Positions 34,047-44,405 of a stretch of DNA of 64,000 bases are shown piece by piece. The notes under the pieces were generated by a model. That model was not told the origin of the DNA and made no database searches. It saw only the letters and a list, made by a program, of their open reading frames with translations. The stretch is from Zygnema cylindricum (taxonomy: Eukaryota > Streptophyta > Zygnematophyceae > Zygnematales > Zygnemataceae), in contig JBBHKE010000639.1 in NCBI GenBank assembly GCA_037447655.1, positions 1-64,000 of the forward strand. Direction: 5' to 3'. Each line of letters opens with the position of its first letter. Position 1 is the stretch's first letter. A program made the translations under genes and the position numbers.

Positions 34047-35575
34047 ACCGAGTTTAACTTCAGTCCACACTTTTCTCTACAATATTTTAACTTAGGCACC
34101 GGTTTTGTCATCATATCAGCCAACATTTCCTCATCTGGTTTATATACAAAATTAACAATCTTATTCTCAACTTTTTCTCTCAAAAACTTAATCTTATGTC
34201 CATATGCTTAGCTTTGAAATGATGCTTTGGATTGGCTGCAATTTCGATGGCAGCTTGATTATCACATAACACTTCATGCACCCCCTTCTTCATATACCCC
34301 AATTTTTGCAACAAGGACTTGACCCACATCAACTCTTATACAGCAGAACAAGAGGCCATGTACTCAGCCTCCATAGTAGACTGAGCAACCACCTTTTGTT
34401 GCTTACTGCTCCAACAGCAAGCACCTTCCCCCACATACAACAGATACCCAGAAGTGCATCTTCTCATAGGTGCGTCCCCATAGCTGGCATCACTCGAAGT
34501 AGTGATGTCTGTGTGCTCCCCTCCCAAATGCAACCATAACTCTCTGGTTCCCACCAGATATCTCATGACTCTCTTGGTTGCCTCCTAGTCTCTTTTCTTA
34601 GGATCATTAAGACTCCTACTGAGTACTCCAACGGCTGCCGCTATGACTGGCCTGGTACAATTCGTAAAATAGATCAAACTTCCTACAACCTGTCTATAAG
34701 GGATAGACTTCATAAACTCTCTCTCCTCTGGACTCATCTGATCATCTAAGATCATCACTCCTCTTTCTACACTCCCATCAATTATTTTTTTCAAGTCCAT
34801 GGGAGTGGTACAACTGTTAGCATTTTCCATCAAAAATTTCTCAAGCGTATTACCTATTGTTTTTTTCTGAGTAAGTCTGATAATCTTCTTCCCCCTATCT
34901 CTCTCTATTTGAATCCCTAAAATATATCTTGCCTCCCCTAAATCCTTCATATCAAATTTGCTTCTAAGATCTTTCTTTAACTTATTGATTTTTTCCAGAG
35001 ATTTACTCAACAGAAGCAGATCATCTACATAAATTGCAATAAAAATGACACCATTCTCATCTTCAAACATATAGATAGAATGGTCAGAGCTGATCCGGAT
35101 ATACCCCAAACCGGTGAGAAACTCATCTAGTTTCTTATTCCATTGTCGGGGTGCCTGCTTCAGTCCATATAAAGACTTTATGAGCCTACAGACTTTGCTC
35201 TCTTCTCCTTCTTCCACGAACCCCTCGGGTTGCCTCATGAAAATTTCTTCCTCTAACTCACCAATAAGAAAACCAGTCTTTATGTCCATCTGGTGTATTT
35301 CCATGTCTTCCGTTGCTGCGAGACTAAGTAGAATCCTTACTGATGGGAACCGAACAACTCTGGCAAAGGTCTCCTCATAGTCAATCCCCTCCTTTTGGGT
35401 AAATCCTTTCGCTACCAATCGAGCCTTATATCTCTCAATGGTAATATCTGGGTTCAGTTTTAGTTTAAATACCCAATTACACCCAATTGGTTTTTTGTCT
35501 GGAGGACAATCCGTTATCTCCCAAGTATTTGCTTCCATGATCGAAGCCATCTCATCATTTATGGCTCTAATCCAC
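34047..35575 (-). pseudogene. Element C reverse transcriptase and RNase H, split by element B
   Basis: Minus-strand frame open from 35575 to 34585. It holds KARLVAKGFTQKEGIDYEET, HQMDIKTGFL, YGLKQAPRQWNKKLDEFL and the catalytic IAIYVDDLLLLSK. Then come a TAG in place of a Trp codon near 34590 and RNase H (TTSSDASY, EAEYMAS), with another stop near 34335 and further breaks. The N-terminal part of RT is cut by element B at 35576-35580. Apart from these points the frame is well kept. Confidence 0.88.
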
Positions 35576-35580
35576 CTTTC
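35576..35580. other. Target duplication of element B, left copy
   Basis: CTTTC directly before the 5' LTR; the same five bases follow the 3' LTR at 39830-39834. The related empty site in element A reads CTTTCTTTCTCC once, which confirms the insertion point. Confidence 0.9.
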
Positions 35581-36760
35581 TGTTGATATTTGAATATTTT
35601 CTAGGTCTGTATTAGGATAGAAAAAGAGGTGAGGCGGTCTGCCTCTAACTCCCCTATCCAAGCCCCCACACTTGTTGTAGTCACTGAAGGCTGGATAGGG
35701 AGCTAGAGCCATGGCTGCCTAGGCTCTCTAGAGAAGACAAGGGGTAAATTAGGTAGACTTACCAAAAGTTAGTTGACGGACCCAGGAATTGATCCTGGTA
35801 CCTGCCGTCCGTCAATCCGCATTAGCCGTTAGCTCTAGCCGTTAAGTCTAGGACAGATATTACAATATATAGGGTTTGATAAATATATAAATCGTCATAT
35901 GTAGATTAATCCGTTTAACGGCTAATAGATACTTAGTACATAGATACAGTTTGATTTAGTACGAAGTACGGTATGTGGACAGAACGGATACCGCGCATTT
36001 GTTTCGATAGCGAAACAAATACCGCGCGTCGAATTTCAGCGGCTGGGATTATAACCGGTTTTGATCAGACGGCCACGATAGGCGCCGCAATCACGGAAAA
36101 GACATTTTTGGCGTTTTACTGTCTTTGCCACGTCAGATGAAACGTGGCGTGATAACATTGGACCACGAGAATTCAAGAGATTACAGGAACTAATCCTGAT
36201 TTGACACGTGTCGACATTTTGGCAATGTCGTACAATGGTCGTACATAAAGTACACCGGCACCTGTACTTTTCGGTACGACACAGTAATTTGATTGGTGCC
36301 GTACTTCAGTAGATAGAGTTTTAGAGAGGGAATAGGACTTAGAAAATTTTGGGTAGGCAGCTGCCTCTCCCATAGAGCACTCTGTATAAATGGCAAACTT
36401 TGGCCAGCCATAACTATCAATTTACTTCACCATTTTCAGTGATTCTTTTTGCTGCGGACTCAGGGGAGTCCAGGCTACATAGGGGTGTAGTTGGTCAGAG
36501 TTTTTGTCTGCCAGGGTGGCTGCATTTCTAAGGGAAAGTCAAAGTGGGTGAATGTGTCCAAATCTCATATTCTAACTTTGCATTCTGTGGTGGAACTGAG
36601 CACACAGAAAGTGTTATTTCACAGGGGTGAATCTATATTGGGGTTCTGACTGTCAAGGGGTCAGTCACTTGTGTTTATATCAACTTGGAGTCGGCACTAT
36701 CTAGATTAGCTTCTTTTGGATCTTCATACTCTGAGGGCCAATGGAGGTCTCAGAGTTTCA
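35581..36760 (+). repeat. 5' LTR of element B
   Basis: Starts TGTTGATATTTGAATATTTT and ends CTCAGAGTTTCA, 1180 bp. It contains a TATA box (36385-36390) and the antisense tRNA-like module near 35770-35850. The gag start codon (36741) lies inside its last 20 bp. Confidence 0.92.
36385..36390 (+). promoter_or_regulatory. TATA box in the element B LTR
   Basis: TATAAA in the context CTCTGTATAAATGGC. It is repeated in the 3' LTR and closely matched in the solo LTR. It is the likely core promoter, placing the start of transcription near 36415. Confidence 0.6.
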
Positions 36761-38240
36761 GGTTATGGGCCCACCATCTAGGGTGCCTATGTTTGATGGA
36801 ACAGGCTTCACGTATTGGGCGTTTACAATGGAGGGATTGCTTTTCGAGAAGCACTTATGGGGAATTGTTTCGGGACAAGTAAGATGTCCGCCACCTGGCT
36901 TTGGAGGAGCTTACTATGGAGATTCATCTGAGGCTGCCCAGAATATCAACCGGAGCTCAAATGCAACGGAAGGTGAAGGGAAAAATCTTTCCGTGGATAG
37001 AGAAATATGGGAGAAGGAAAATGGGACACCTATGGTGAGGGGAGCTAGGCTCTCAACTATGGTACCACATGTAGGGATTAAAACTGAAGAAAATGACACA
37101 AAAATATGGGAATACAAAAACACTATAGCAAAACATCTCATACTTAGATATGTGTCTAAGTCGATAGCTATCACTCTTTTAAGTCTAACCAAAGCTTCAA
37201 AGATATGGGAAGCACTAATTCAGATTTATAAGAGTGAGACTATTCAAAGGCAGCAATTAGTAAAACAAGAAATAGATGCCTACGTTTATAAAGGCGGTAG
37301 CATGATAGAGTTTTGCAATGATATTGTTGCGTTATACGTTGAGCTTACTAGTGCGGGATATGTAGAATCTGAGGAGAGTAAGATTAATACACTACTTATG
37401 AAACTCCCAGATGAGTACGAAAACATCATTTGTCGTATGCAGGCAATGGATGGCTCCTCATGGACTTGGAGCTTTACCATGGGGATAATTCTTGTGAAGG
37501 AAAGCACTTTGGAGCTTCGTAGGGGAAAGGACAGGGTCAATGCATTTTCAGCTGGTGGTGATTGGCGGAAGCGTGATGAGAGGAACGGGGGTGACGAGCG
37601 GAAGCGTGATGAGAGAAAGAAAGACAAAGTTAAACCTTATCAGAACTTTGGTGGAAAGAGAGGGAGAGGAAAAGAAAGTGGAGCTTGGAAAAAGAGGGTT
37701 TGCTTCTTTTGTAGGGAACAGGGTCATTATATGGAGGAATGCCCTTGTTTGGAAAAACTTAGAAGTTGGAATGTGGACGAGGAGGAAGAAGGGGAAGAAG
37801 AGAAAGAGGATGAAGATATTGTAGAGCTTCTCCGGATTAGTAGTATGGGGAAGAGAGAAAAGCACACAGAAATTCCACGAAAGCAACAGTGTGCTTTTGG
37901 AGGTATAAGGGAAGTAAAGAGAGAGGAGATACTTGAGGGAGTTCAAAATATTGAGGATAGTTTCATAGATATTTTGGAAACAGAAAACTGGTCGGAAAGG
38001 GAGACTTCAACGGATTCCGAGGAGAGGGGAGAATTAATTCTAGAGGGGGTTTTAAAGGATAGGGGAGAAGAGAAATATTTGACTAAAGGTTTAGGGGAGA
38101 AAAAATATTTATTGGGAATTAAAATAGAAAGTGATAATGGAAAGAATTCCATGGGAGAGAGTGAGGGAAGTTCAAAAAATGGGGTAATTATCATGGATAA
38201 AAATATGAGTACGGAAGATGTAGATCTTATGAGGAACTGA
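36741..38240 (+). CDS. Gag protein of element B (499 codons, open)
   Basis: Nucleocapsid-type Gag that would coat element RNA and form particles in the cytoplasm. The ATG lies inside the LTR and the frame reads through the primer-binding site (FQVMGPPSR). Residues about 110-260 form the helical gag core (HLILRYVSKS, IWEALIQIYKSETIQ, LLMKLPDEYENII). A charged Arg/Lys/Asp-rich stretch follows, then an intact CCHC zinc knuckle CFFCREQGHYMEEC (about residues 321-334) and an acidic run. The last 120 residues are a relic of pol. IPRKQQCAFGGIREV matches the linker before the Copia protease, without DSGA. LGEKKYLLGIKIE and GVIIMDKNMSTEDVD match the end of RT. A frame of this length without stops in decayed surroundings suggests Gag was maintained. 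Confidence 0.88.
   Translation: MEVSEFQVMGPPSRVPMFDGTGFTYWAFTMEGLLFEKHLWGIVSGQVRCPPPGFGGAYYGDSSEAAQNINRSSNATEGEGKNLSVDREIWEKENGTPMVRGARLSTMVPHVGIKTEENDTKIWEYKNTIAKHLILRYVSKSIAITLLSLTKASKIWEALIQIYKSETIQRQQLVKQEIDAYVYKGGSMIEFCNDIVALYVELTSAGYVESEESKINTLLMKLPDEYENIICRMQAMDGSSWTWSFTMGIILVKESTLELRRGKDRVNAFSAGGDWRKRDERNGGDERKRDERKKDKVKPYQNFGGKRGRGKESGAWKKRVCFFCREQGHYMEECPCLEKLRSWNVDEEEEGEEEKEDEDIVELLRISSMGKREKHTEIPRKQQCAFGGIREVKREEILEGVQNIEDSFIDILETENWSERETSTDSEERGELILEGVLKDRGEEKYLTKGLGEKKYLLGIKIESDNGKNSMGESEGSSKNGVIIMDKNMSTEDVDLMRN
36761..36776 (+). other. Primer-binding site of element B
   Basis: GGTTATGGGCCCACCA directly after the LTR, complementary to the anticodon loop of initiator tRNA-Met as in elements A and C. 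It is also translated as part of Gag. Confidence 0.85.
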
Positions 38241-38649
38241 GTGGGGACTAGTGTTTTTTGGGAATATTTGGAGGTGGATGGATTTGGCATCACTACTTGG
38301 TGTGACGTCACTTGTGAAGATGTGCCTGTAAAAGGGTTAGCATCTGGGTGTATGTTGCAGATTGGAAATGGGGCTGGCTGTTTGGATCACAAGTGGGAAA
38401 TCAGTTTGTGTGTGGATGAAAGAGTGATGAAGTGGATAAAATCTTTGCTCGGATTTATGAAAAATGGGATGTTAAATAAAATGTGTGATACAATTATCAT
38501 TTCAGTTCATTTAATACACTGTGTTAAATACTTAAGTTTAATGAAAAGAAAAGAAAAAAAGAAAAAGAAAAGAAAAAAAAAAGGGGGTGGGGGTGTTTGT
38601 TAACTTGTTTGTGGAAGTTGAAAGAAAATAGACTAGAAAATAAGGGGAG
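38241..38649 (+). pseudogene. RNase H relic and polypurine tract of element B
   Basis: In the plus frame after the gag stop, TTWCDVTCEDVPVKGLASG and GCLDHKW echo the RNase H of A and C (TTWSDASYKDAPMRRCTSG, CCWSSKQ). The catalytic residues are largely lost. Then comes a long A/G tract (38541-38596) and the conserved GACTAGAAAATAAGGGGAG just before the 3' LTR. Confidence 0.75.
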
Positions 38650-39829
38650 TGTTGATATTTGAATATTTTCTAGGTCTGTATTAGGATAGAAAAAGAGCTG
38701 AGGCGGTCTGCCTCTAACTCCCCTATCCAAGCCCCCACACTTGTTGTAGTCACTGAAGGCTGGATAGGGAGCTAGAGCCATGGCTGCCTAGGCTCTCTAG
38801 AGAAGACAAGGGGTAAATTAGGTAGACTTACCAAAAGTTAGTTCATGGACCCAGGAATTGATCCTGGTACATGTCGTCCGTCAATCTGCATTAGCCGTTA
38901 GCTCTAGCCGTTAAGTCTAGGACAGATATTACGATATATAGGGTTTGATAAATATATAAATCGTCATATGTAGATTAATCCGTTTAACGGCTAATAGATA
39001 CTTAGTACATAGATACAGTTTGATTTAGTACGAAGTACGGTATGTGGACAGAACGGATACCGCGCATTTGTTTCGATAGCGAAACAAATACCGCGCGTCG
39101 AACTTCAGCGGCTAGGATTATAGCCGGTTTTGATTGGACGGCCACGATAGGCGCCGTGATCACGGAAAAGACATTTTTGGCGTTTTACGGTCTTTGCCAC
39201 GTCAGATGACACGTGGCGTGATAACATTGGACCACGGGAATACAAGAGATTACAGGAACTAATCCTGATTTGACACGTGTCGACATTTTGGCAATGTCGT
39301 ACAATGGTCGTACATAAAGCACACCGGCACCTGTACTTTTTGGTACAACACAGTAATTTGATTGGTGCCGTACTTCAGTAGATAGAGTTTTAGAGAGGGA
39401 ATAGGACTTAGAAAATTTTGGGTAGGCAGCTGCCTCTCCCAGAGAGCACTCTGTATAAATGGCAAACTTTGGCCAGCCATAACTATCAATTTACTTGACC
39501 ATTTTTAGTGATTCTTTTTGCTGCGGACTCAGGGGAGTCCACGCTACACAGGGGTGTAGTTAGTCAGAGTTTTTGTCTGCCAGGGTGGCTTCATTTCTAA
39601 GGGAAAGTCAAAGTGGGTGAATATATCCAAATCTCATATTCTAACTTTGCATTCTGTGGTGGAATTGAGCACACAAAAAGTGTTATTTCACAGGGGTGAA
39701 TCTATATTGGGGTTCTGACTGTCAAGGGGTCAGTCACTTGGGTTTATATCAACTTGGAGTCGGCACTATCTAGATTAGCTTCTTTTGGATCTGCATACTC
39801 TGAGTGCCAATGGAGGTCTCAGAGTTTCA
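38650..39829 (+). repeat. 3' LTR of element B
   Basis: 1180 bp, same limits as the 5' LTR, followed by the CTTTC duplication at 39830-39834. Confidence 0.92.
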
Positions 39830-39834
39830 CTTTC

Positions 39835-41003
39835 TTTCTCAAGACTATTTATTGCCTCCGAGAAAGACTAAGACTCATATGGGTGAGATAACTAAGTTAC
39901 CTTATGAGCGGCCTATTTTTCTTGTATCCTTTTGGTGCTCCTTCTTCCTCCCTCAAACTCCGAAGCTTAATTGGATGGAAGTCTTGGATTTCTCCTCACT
40001 GTCTCATTGGCTCGCTTGTCCATGGCTCCCTTGTCCATGGAAGCCAGTTCTGGTCCCACTTCTTCTATCTCCTCGAAGTCCCTAGGAGTATGTGAGATTT
40101 CCGGTAAGTCTGCTGTATCTCGGATCTCCCCTGAATTTGCAATCACGGTTTTTATTCATGTCTTTTTCGGGAAAGACGGAGTTCTCCTCACTTTCGAACT
40201 CAAATCTGATATTTATCTTCTTTGTATATTTGAAATGGTCAAATGACTTCCCTTCATCCATGACAACTAGGTGTTTGACCAGGATGATATCTTTCTTTGC
40301 TAAGTCGTAGATTCTATATCGCTTGACATCCTCATCATATCCCACAAAGTATCCAGGTTTTCTCTTATCATCTAGTTTCCAGTTTTTCCTATCCGTGTTA
40401 AGACTATAAACTTGGCTACGGAATACTTTAAGGTGTGAGATATCTGGTTTCCTTCCAACCCATCTCTCATTAGGTGTCACTCCCTTTACAGCTGAGGTAA
40501 GGACTCTATTCTGAATGTAATTGGCACAGTTCATTGCTTCTGCCCAAAATCTCTTTCAACATACTGCATGCACTATCTCTTAGTGTTCGATTCAACCTCT
40601 AAGCTACCCCATTTTGTTTCGGGTTATATGGTACAGTTTTCTGGTATTGCACTCCCTCATCTCTCAGATATTCCTCAAACTGGTTAGAGGTATATTCCCC
40701 CCCATTATCACTCCTTATCCTCTTAAAGGGGGTTTCATGCAACTTCTCACTCCAGGCTTTATATTCTTTGAAGTAAGTTGATGCTTCAGACTTTGTTTTT
40801 AGAAAGTAGACTCTAGAGTATCTAGAACAGTCATCTGTTATTGTTAACATAAACCTCTTTCCTCCAACCAAAGGTGCTTTTGTAGGTCCCCAATTATATG
40901 TGTGGACCAAGTCTAATACTTTCTCACCTCTATATGTTGCAGCTTTGGGAAAGGGAAGTCTCTGAGCCTTACCTTGAGCACAGCCACTACAATCATCCAT
41001 CAT
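39835..41003 (-). pseudogene. Element C integrase
   Basis: Two open minus-strand stretches (40599-41003 and 40082-40534). The first has TITDDCSRYSRVYF, SDNGGEYTSNQF and PKQNGVA, plus the Cys pair of the N-terminal zinc finger (DDCSGCAQGK). The second has the GKPGYFVGYD-like region (here KRKPGYFVGYDEDVKRY). A small deletion near 40560 removes the stretch between the catalytic Glu and MNCANYI, and the frame is broken there. 39835-40081 is the linker toward RT. Confidence 0.85.
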
Positions 41004-41644
41004 TTCATTATCCCCAAACCGAATCCTTCTACTACCCCAAGCTTTTTCATTTCCCTCAACCTATCAAAATGCACATGCGCCAACCGCTTATGCGAAATCA
41101 TCACCTTAGGAGCACCAACATAGTAAGCATTCATCTTTTCATTACTCAGGTTAAACCTAAATATTCCTTGGCTACCCTTATCTGCCGTGAAGTAAACTTC
41201 ATCCCCATACTTAGCTCTAAAGACTCCCTTTCTAGTAAAGGTATCAAAATCCTTGTCATCCAACATAGACGTAAAGACAAGATTTTTACTCAGTTGAGGA
41301 ATGTAGAGTACATCTGAGAATGTAAGTATAGAAGTCTTACCCTCCACTAAGACTTTCACATCTACTGACCCCAGAAGATCTGTAGTATTCACTCTTCCAT
41401 CCCCATTATCTATCTCTACAGTAGGGATCTTTCTTAGCTTAGTGAAGAGTTTCTTATCACGACACATATGCATGGATGCACCTGAGTCGATGATCCATCC
41501 TTCCTGTGGAGCTTCCCGAATTGCTTGAAGGGCACACTTCTGTCTCCGAGGGATCTCATTCTCCTCCAGACTTTCGTCAAGAAGAAGCTCCCCATCCTCG
41601 TTAGAGGACTCATCCTTGGTTTCTCTTGTCACTTTTGTAACCAC
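41000..41644 (-). pseudogene. Element C protease region
   Basis: 214 open codons with the active site GWIIDSGASMHMC and TFSDVLYIPQLSKNL, then the H..H half of the integrase zinc finger (LAHVHFDRL). The domain itself looks undamaged, but neighbouring frames are not continuous with it. Confidence 0.85.
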
Positions 41645-42630
41645 AAGTGCCTTTTTCTTCCCTCCGGATGTACCCCCTCCACGGTTCTCTTAGAGCCTCA
41701 GCTCTGACAGCTTGACACAATTTGCGATGAAGTGTCCCGACTTTTTGCAAAAATGACAAAGACCCTTTGGGGGCTTTGGTCCTCCCAAATGATCTCTTTC
41801 CCCTTTGTAGGGTTTCTTCGGATCCTTCCACCATCGGTCCCCTCCTGCTGCCAAAGCTTAAATGCTCTTTCCTCCTCTCCTAATATCCATTGTGTTTTTC
41901 TACACAAGTATCATCTTAACCACTGTGTTCCATTTCCATGAACTATCAGGCATTTCTTCTACTCGATACACTATGTTCTCGTACTCATCTGGTAACTTCA
42001 TGATAAGGGTGTTAACTTTCATTTTCATTGTACCTATCCACGCGGCACTTTCCATCTCCATATACAAACAAGAAAGATCATTACAGTAATCTAACATCTT
42101 TCTTCCTTTGTACGTGTAACTCACTAACTTTTGCTCAGCTAACTCGAGCTTCTGAATAGTTCCAGCTTTATAAATCTCCACCAAACTCACCCACAACTCC
42201 TCGGCCTTGTAAATGTTAAGATGAGGGGTGGCCAGATCTTGAGTGAGATGCCTCAGAATGAAGTTCTTAGCAGCCATGTTTACATCCTCTCATATTTGAG
42301 TAGCGTTCTCCGCGGACTTCACCGTCGCTGCTCCCGGTACTGTGGCAATAAAAGTGAGGGGTATCTCCTTCCCTTTCCCCTTTTTGGACACATTGTTGTC
42401 CCGATCATCTGCCTCCTCCGTTGAGGCAGCCGTCGCTGCAAGAAACCTTACTTCTCCAAATCCTGGTGGAGTTCCCGGAGGTGGACGTTTCACTTGTCCA
42501 CTGACGATACCCCAGTATCGTTTTTCGCACAAAGCTCCCATCATCATGGCTTCCCAATAGATGAACCCAGATCCATTGAAGGTGGGCATCCTAGAGGGTG
42601 GGCCCATAACCTGCAATTATGTGTCCTCCA
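41645..42630 (-). pseudogene. Element C gag
   Basis: Open stretches 42290-42616 and 41900-42277 with the gag core FILRHLTQDLATPHLN and LIMKLPDEYENIVYR, then a zinc knuckle (CHFCKKSGHFIANC) near 41730-41760 that keeps all four ligands. A TAA lies in the first codons inside the LTR, another stop separates the two stretches near 42289, and the knuckle is in another frame. Confidence 0.85.
42597..42611 (-). other. Primer-binding site of element C
   Basis: Minus strand GGTTATGGGCCCACC next to the 5' LTR, identical to that of element A. Confidence 0.85.
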
Positions 42631-43629
42631 TTAAACCACAGAATACAAGAAGCCTCTAGATAGTATTTAACTAACCCACTTCAAGCCACAACCACTGCTG
42701 TCCAGGAAGGCAAAATGACAATTTGACTAGACCCTTGTGCAGCCTGGACTCCCCTGAGTCCGTAGCAAAAAAAATCACTGAAAACGGCCAACCAGCCGAT
42801 AAGTTATGAGTCGGCAAAAATGCCAAGTTTATACAAGCTCTCTGAGAGAGAGAGGTGCTATCTACCAAAATCCACAAAGTCCCAAACCCTCTCTCACAAC
42901 TCCTATCTACTGAAGTACGCTCCAATCAAGATAATGTAAAGTACCAAAAAGTACATTGGCGGATGTACTTTTTGTACGGCCTCTGTACGACAAGGCCATG
43001 GAGTGGACGCGTGTCGCTGTTCGAGTCGTTCTTATGTCGTCCGGTATCCCTGTTACTCAATTCAATCCTGCCACGTATCGCTAGGTCACGCCACGTCACG
43101 CCACGTCCGGAAACCACCAAAATGATCATTTTGGGACCTCGGCGACGATTATCGCCGTCGGATATAGACCGGCATTTAATTTACGCCGTCGAAATAAATG
43201 TCCGATACATTTGTTTTGTGCGGCGGATTGTACGCACTGAATCTGATGTGTTCTATGTATCCTATTTCATAGTTACGTTAATCGGATTAAAGTTCAACTC
43301 AATGTTTAAATAAATATTGTACCCTATGTACTGTAACGAACTTCTTCGACAGACCGGTTAGAGCTGACGGCTACGCCAAGCTCTGCCGAGCGGAGGTTCC
43401 AGTATTGCCGGACTCAACCTTTTGTTGAGAGTGACTTAGGTCACTCTTAAGTCCTGTCTATGGAGCTGAGGCAGCCTTGGCTCCACTACCCTCTCTATCC
43501 TTCAATGACTACAACAAGTATGGGGGATAGAGGGAAGAGGTGGGGGTAGGCTGTCTGTGCTTTACTTTTCTTGTTTAAACTAATGTATTAAGACCTAGAA
43601 AATACCTTATAAATCTAATAATTTCAACA
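42612..43629 (-). repeat. 5' LTR of element C
   Basis: 1018 bp, plus-strand limits TGCAATTATG and ATTTCAACA. A TATA-like sequence on the minus strand (TTGTATAAACT, near 42827-42837) fits the promoter. Followed by GTGAC. Confidence 0.92.
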
Positions 43630-44405
43630 GTGACATCACGCTCAATCTTGACAACATCGACGTCACTTATTTAAGAACTTTCCACCATGGTTTCCCGATT
43701 TCGTTTTTTCGACTTTTTCACTCAATTTGCCATAAAAAAAAACCTAAAAATTGTAAAAAAAAATAGAAATCAGAGATCTTTCATTTTATATCAATGTTGT
43801 CCTGTCTCCTTCTAAAAAGTGTGAGATGACAGCGAGAGTGTGAGAGGGAGAGGAGAGCGGCAACGACGGCGCAAAATTTTGAAAAGAACCTATAAATGAA
43901 AGTGGAGGTTTGAGACCCTTGCAAGGTTTTGTTCGTACATACGCCTGACCGGCACGGAAAAAATAGCGAGAACTTTGCTTCGCCCTAAAATTTTCCCGCT
44001 CGCGTGACGCGTGTGTGGGTCGTTTTTCATTCGCAGTTTGGGCGGTACTTTAACTAAAAACTCCCCCTCGAGGTGATTTTAAAAGAAGTTTGTTTTTTTG
44101 GTTGGTTTCTCTTGCTTGGGGGTCGAAAAGGGGAAAACGCCAAAATGCGTTCACATGACGACAAACACGCCATAGATTCAAAGTATGAATTGACGTTCAC
44201 TATGCTTTGGTAAAAACGATTTTCTTGTACGACTGAAGTTTTTGTCAAAGTTCCTTGAATTTTAGGGCAAAAAGACAGAGAAAAGTAGCTACTTTAAAAC
44301 ATAGGGACACCCCCTTAGGAAGCTTCCCTAAAAGGAGTTACATGACACTTGTTTATAACGTCCCTTTTTTGGGTTACCGCTGGCCAGTTTCGGAAATGTT
44401 CGCTA
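43630..44405. other. No gene recognised
   Basis: Sequence between element C and the next TIR element. Short frames on both strands have no known motif. No repeat shared with the rest of the window was found. Confidence 0.35.

Larger units (their letters stand above)
35581..39829 (+). mobile_element. Non-autonomous gag-only Copia-type element B
   Basis: 4249-bp element inserted into the RT of element C. Both LTRs are 1180 bp, with a primer-binding site, a polypurine tract and a perfect CTTTC target duplication. Only Gag is encoded. Protease active site, integrase and nearly all of RT are missing, leaving short relics of the protease linker, the end of RT and RNase H. By eye the LTRs differ at roughly 35-40 positions (about 3%), so insertion is more recent than for C. 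It resembles plant TR-GAG elements: LTRs plus gag, dependent on enzymes from elsewhere. Confidence 0.92.
33012..43629 (-). mobile_element. Ty1/Copia retrotransposon C with element B nested in its RT
   Basis: Full-length minus-strand element with both LTRs (33012-34029 and 42612-43629, each 1018 bp), primer-binding site, polypurine tract, gag, protease, integrase and RT-RNase H. Without the nested element and its duplicated target it is about 6.36 kb. The outer flanks are GAGAC (33007-33011) and GTGAC (43630-43634), which match at 4 of 5 positions and are probably a worn target duplication. The coding region has several stops, so this copy cannot move by itself. Confidence 0.92.

Noticed and set aside
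37286-38311. Minus-strand frames of 90-130 codons opposite the element B gag
   Set aside because: Shadows of the purine-rich gag frame; they lack any motif and the plus frame has gag and CCHC signatures.
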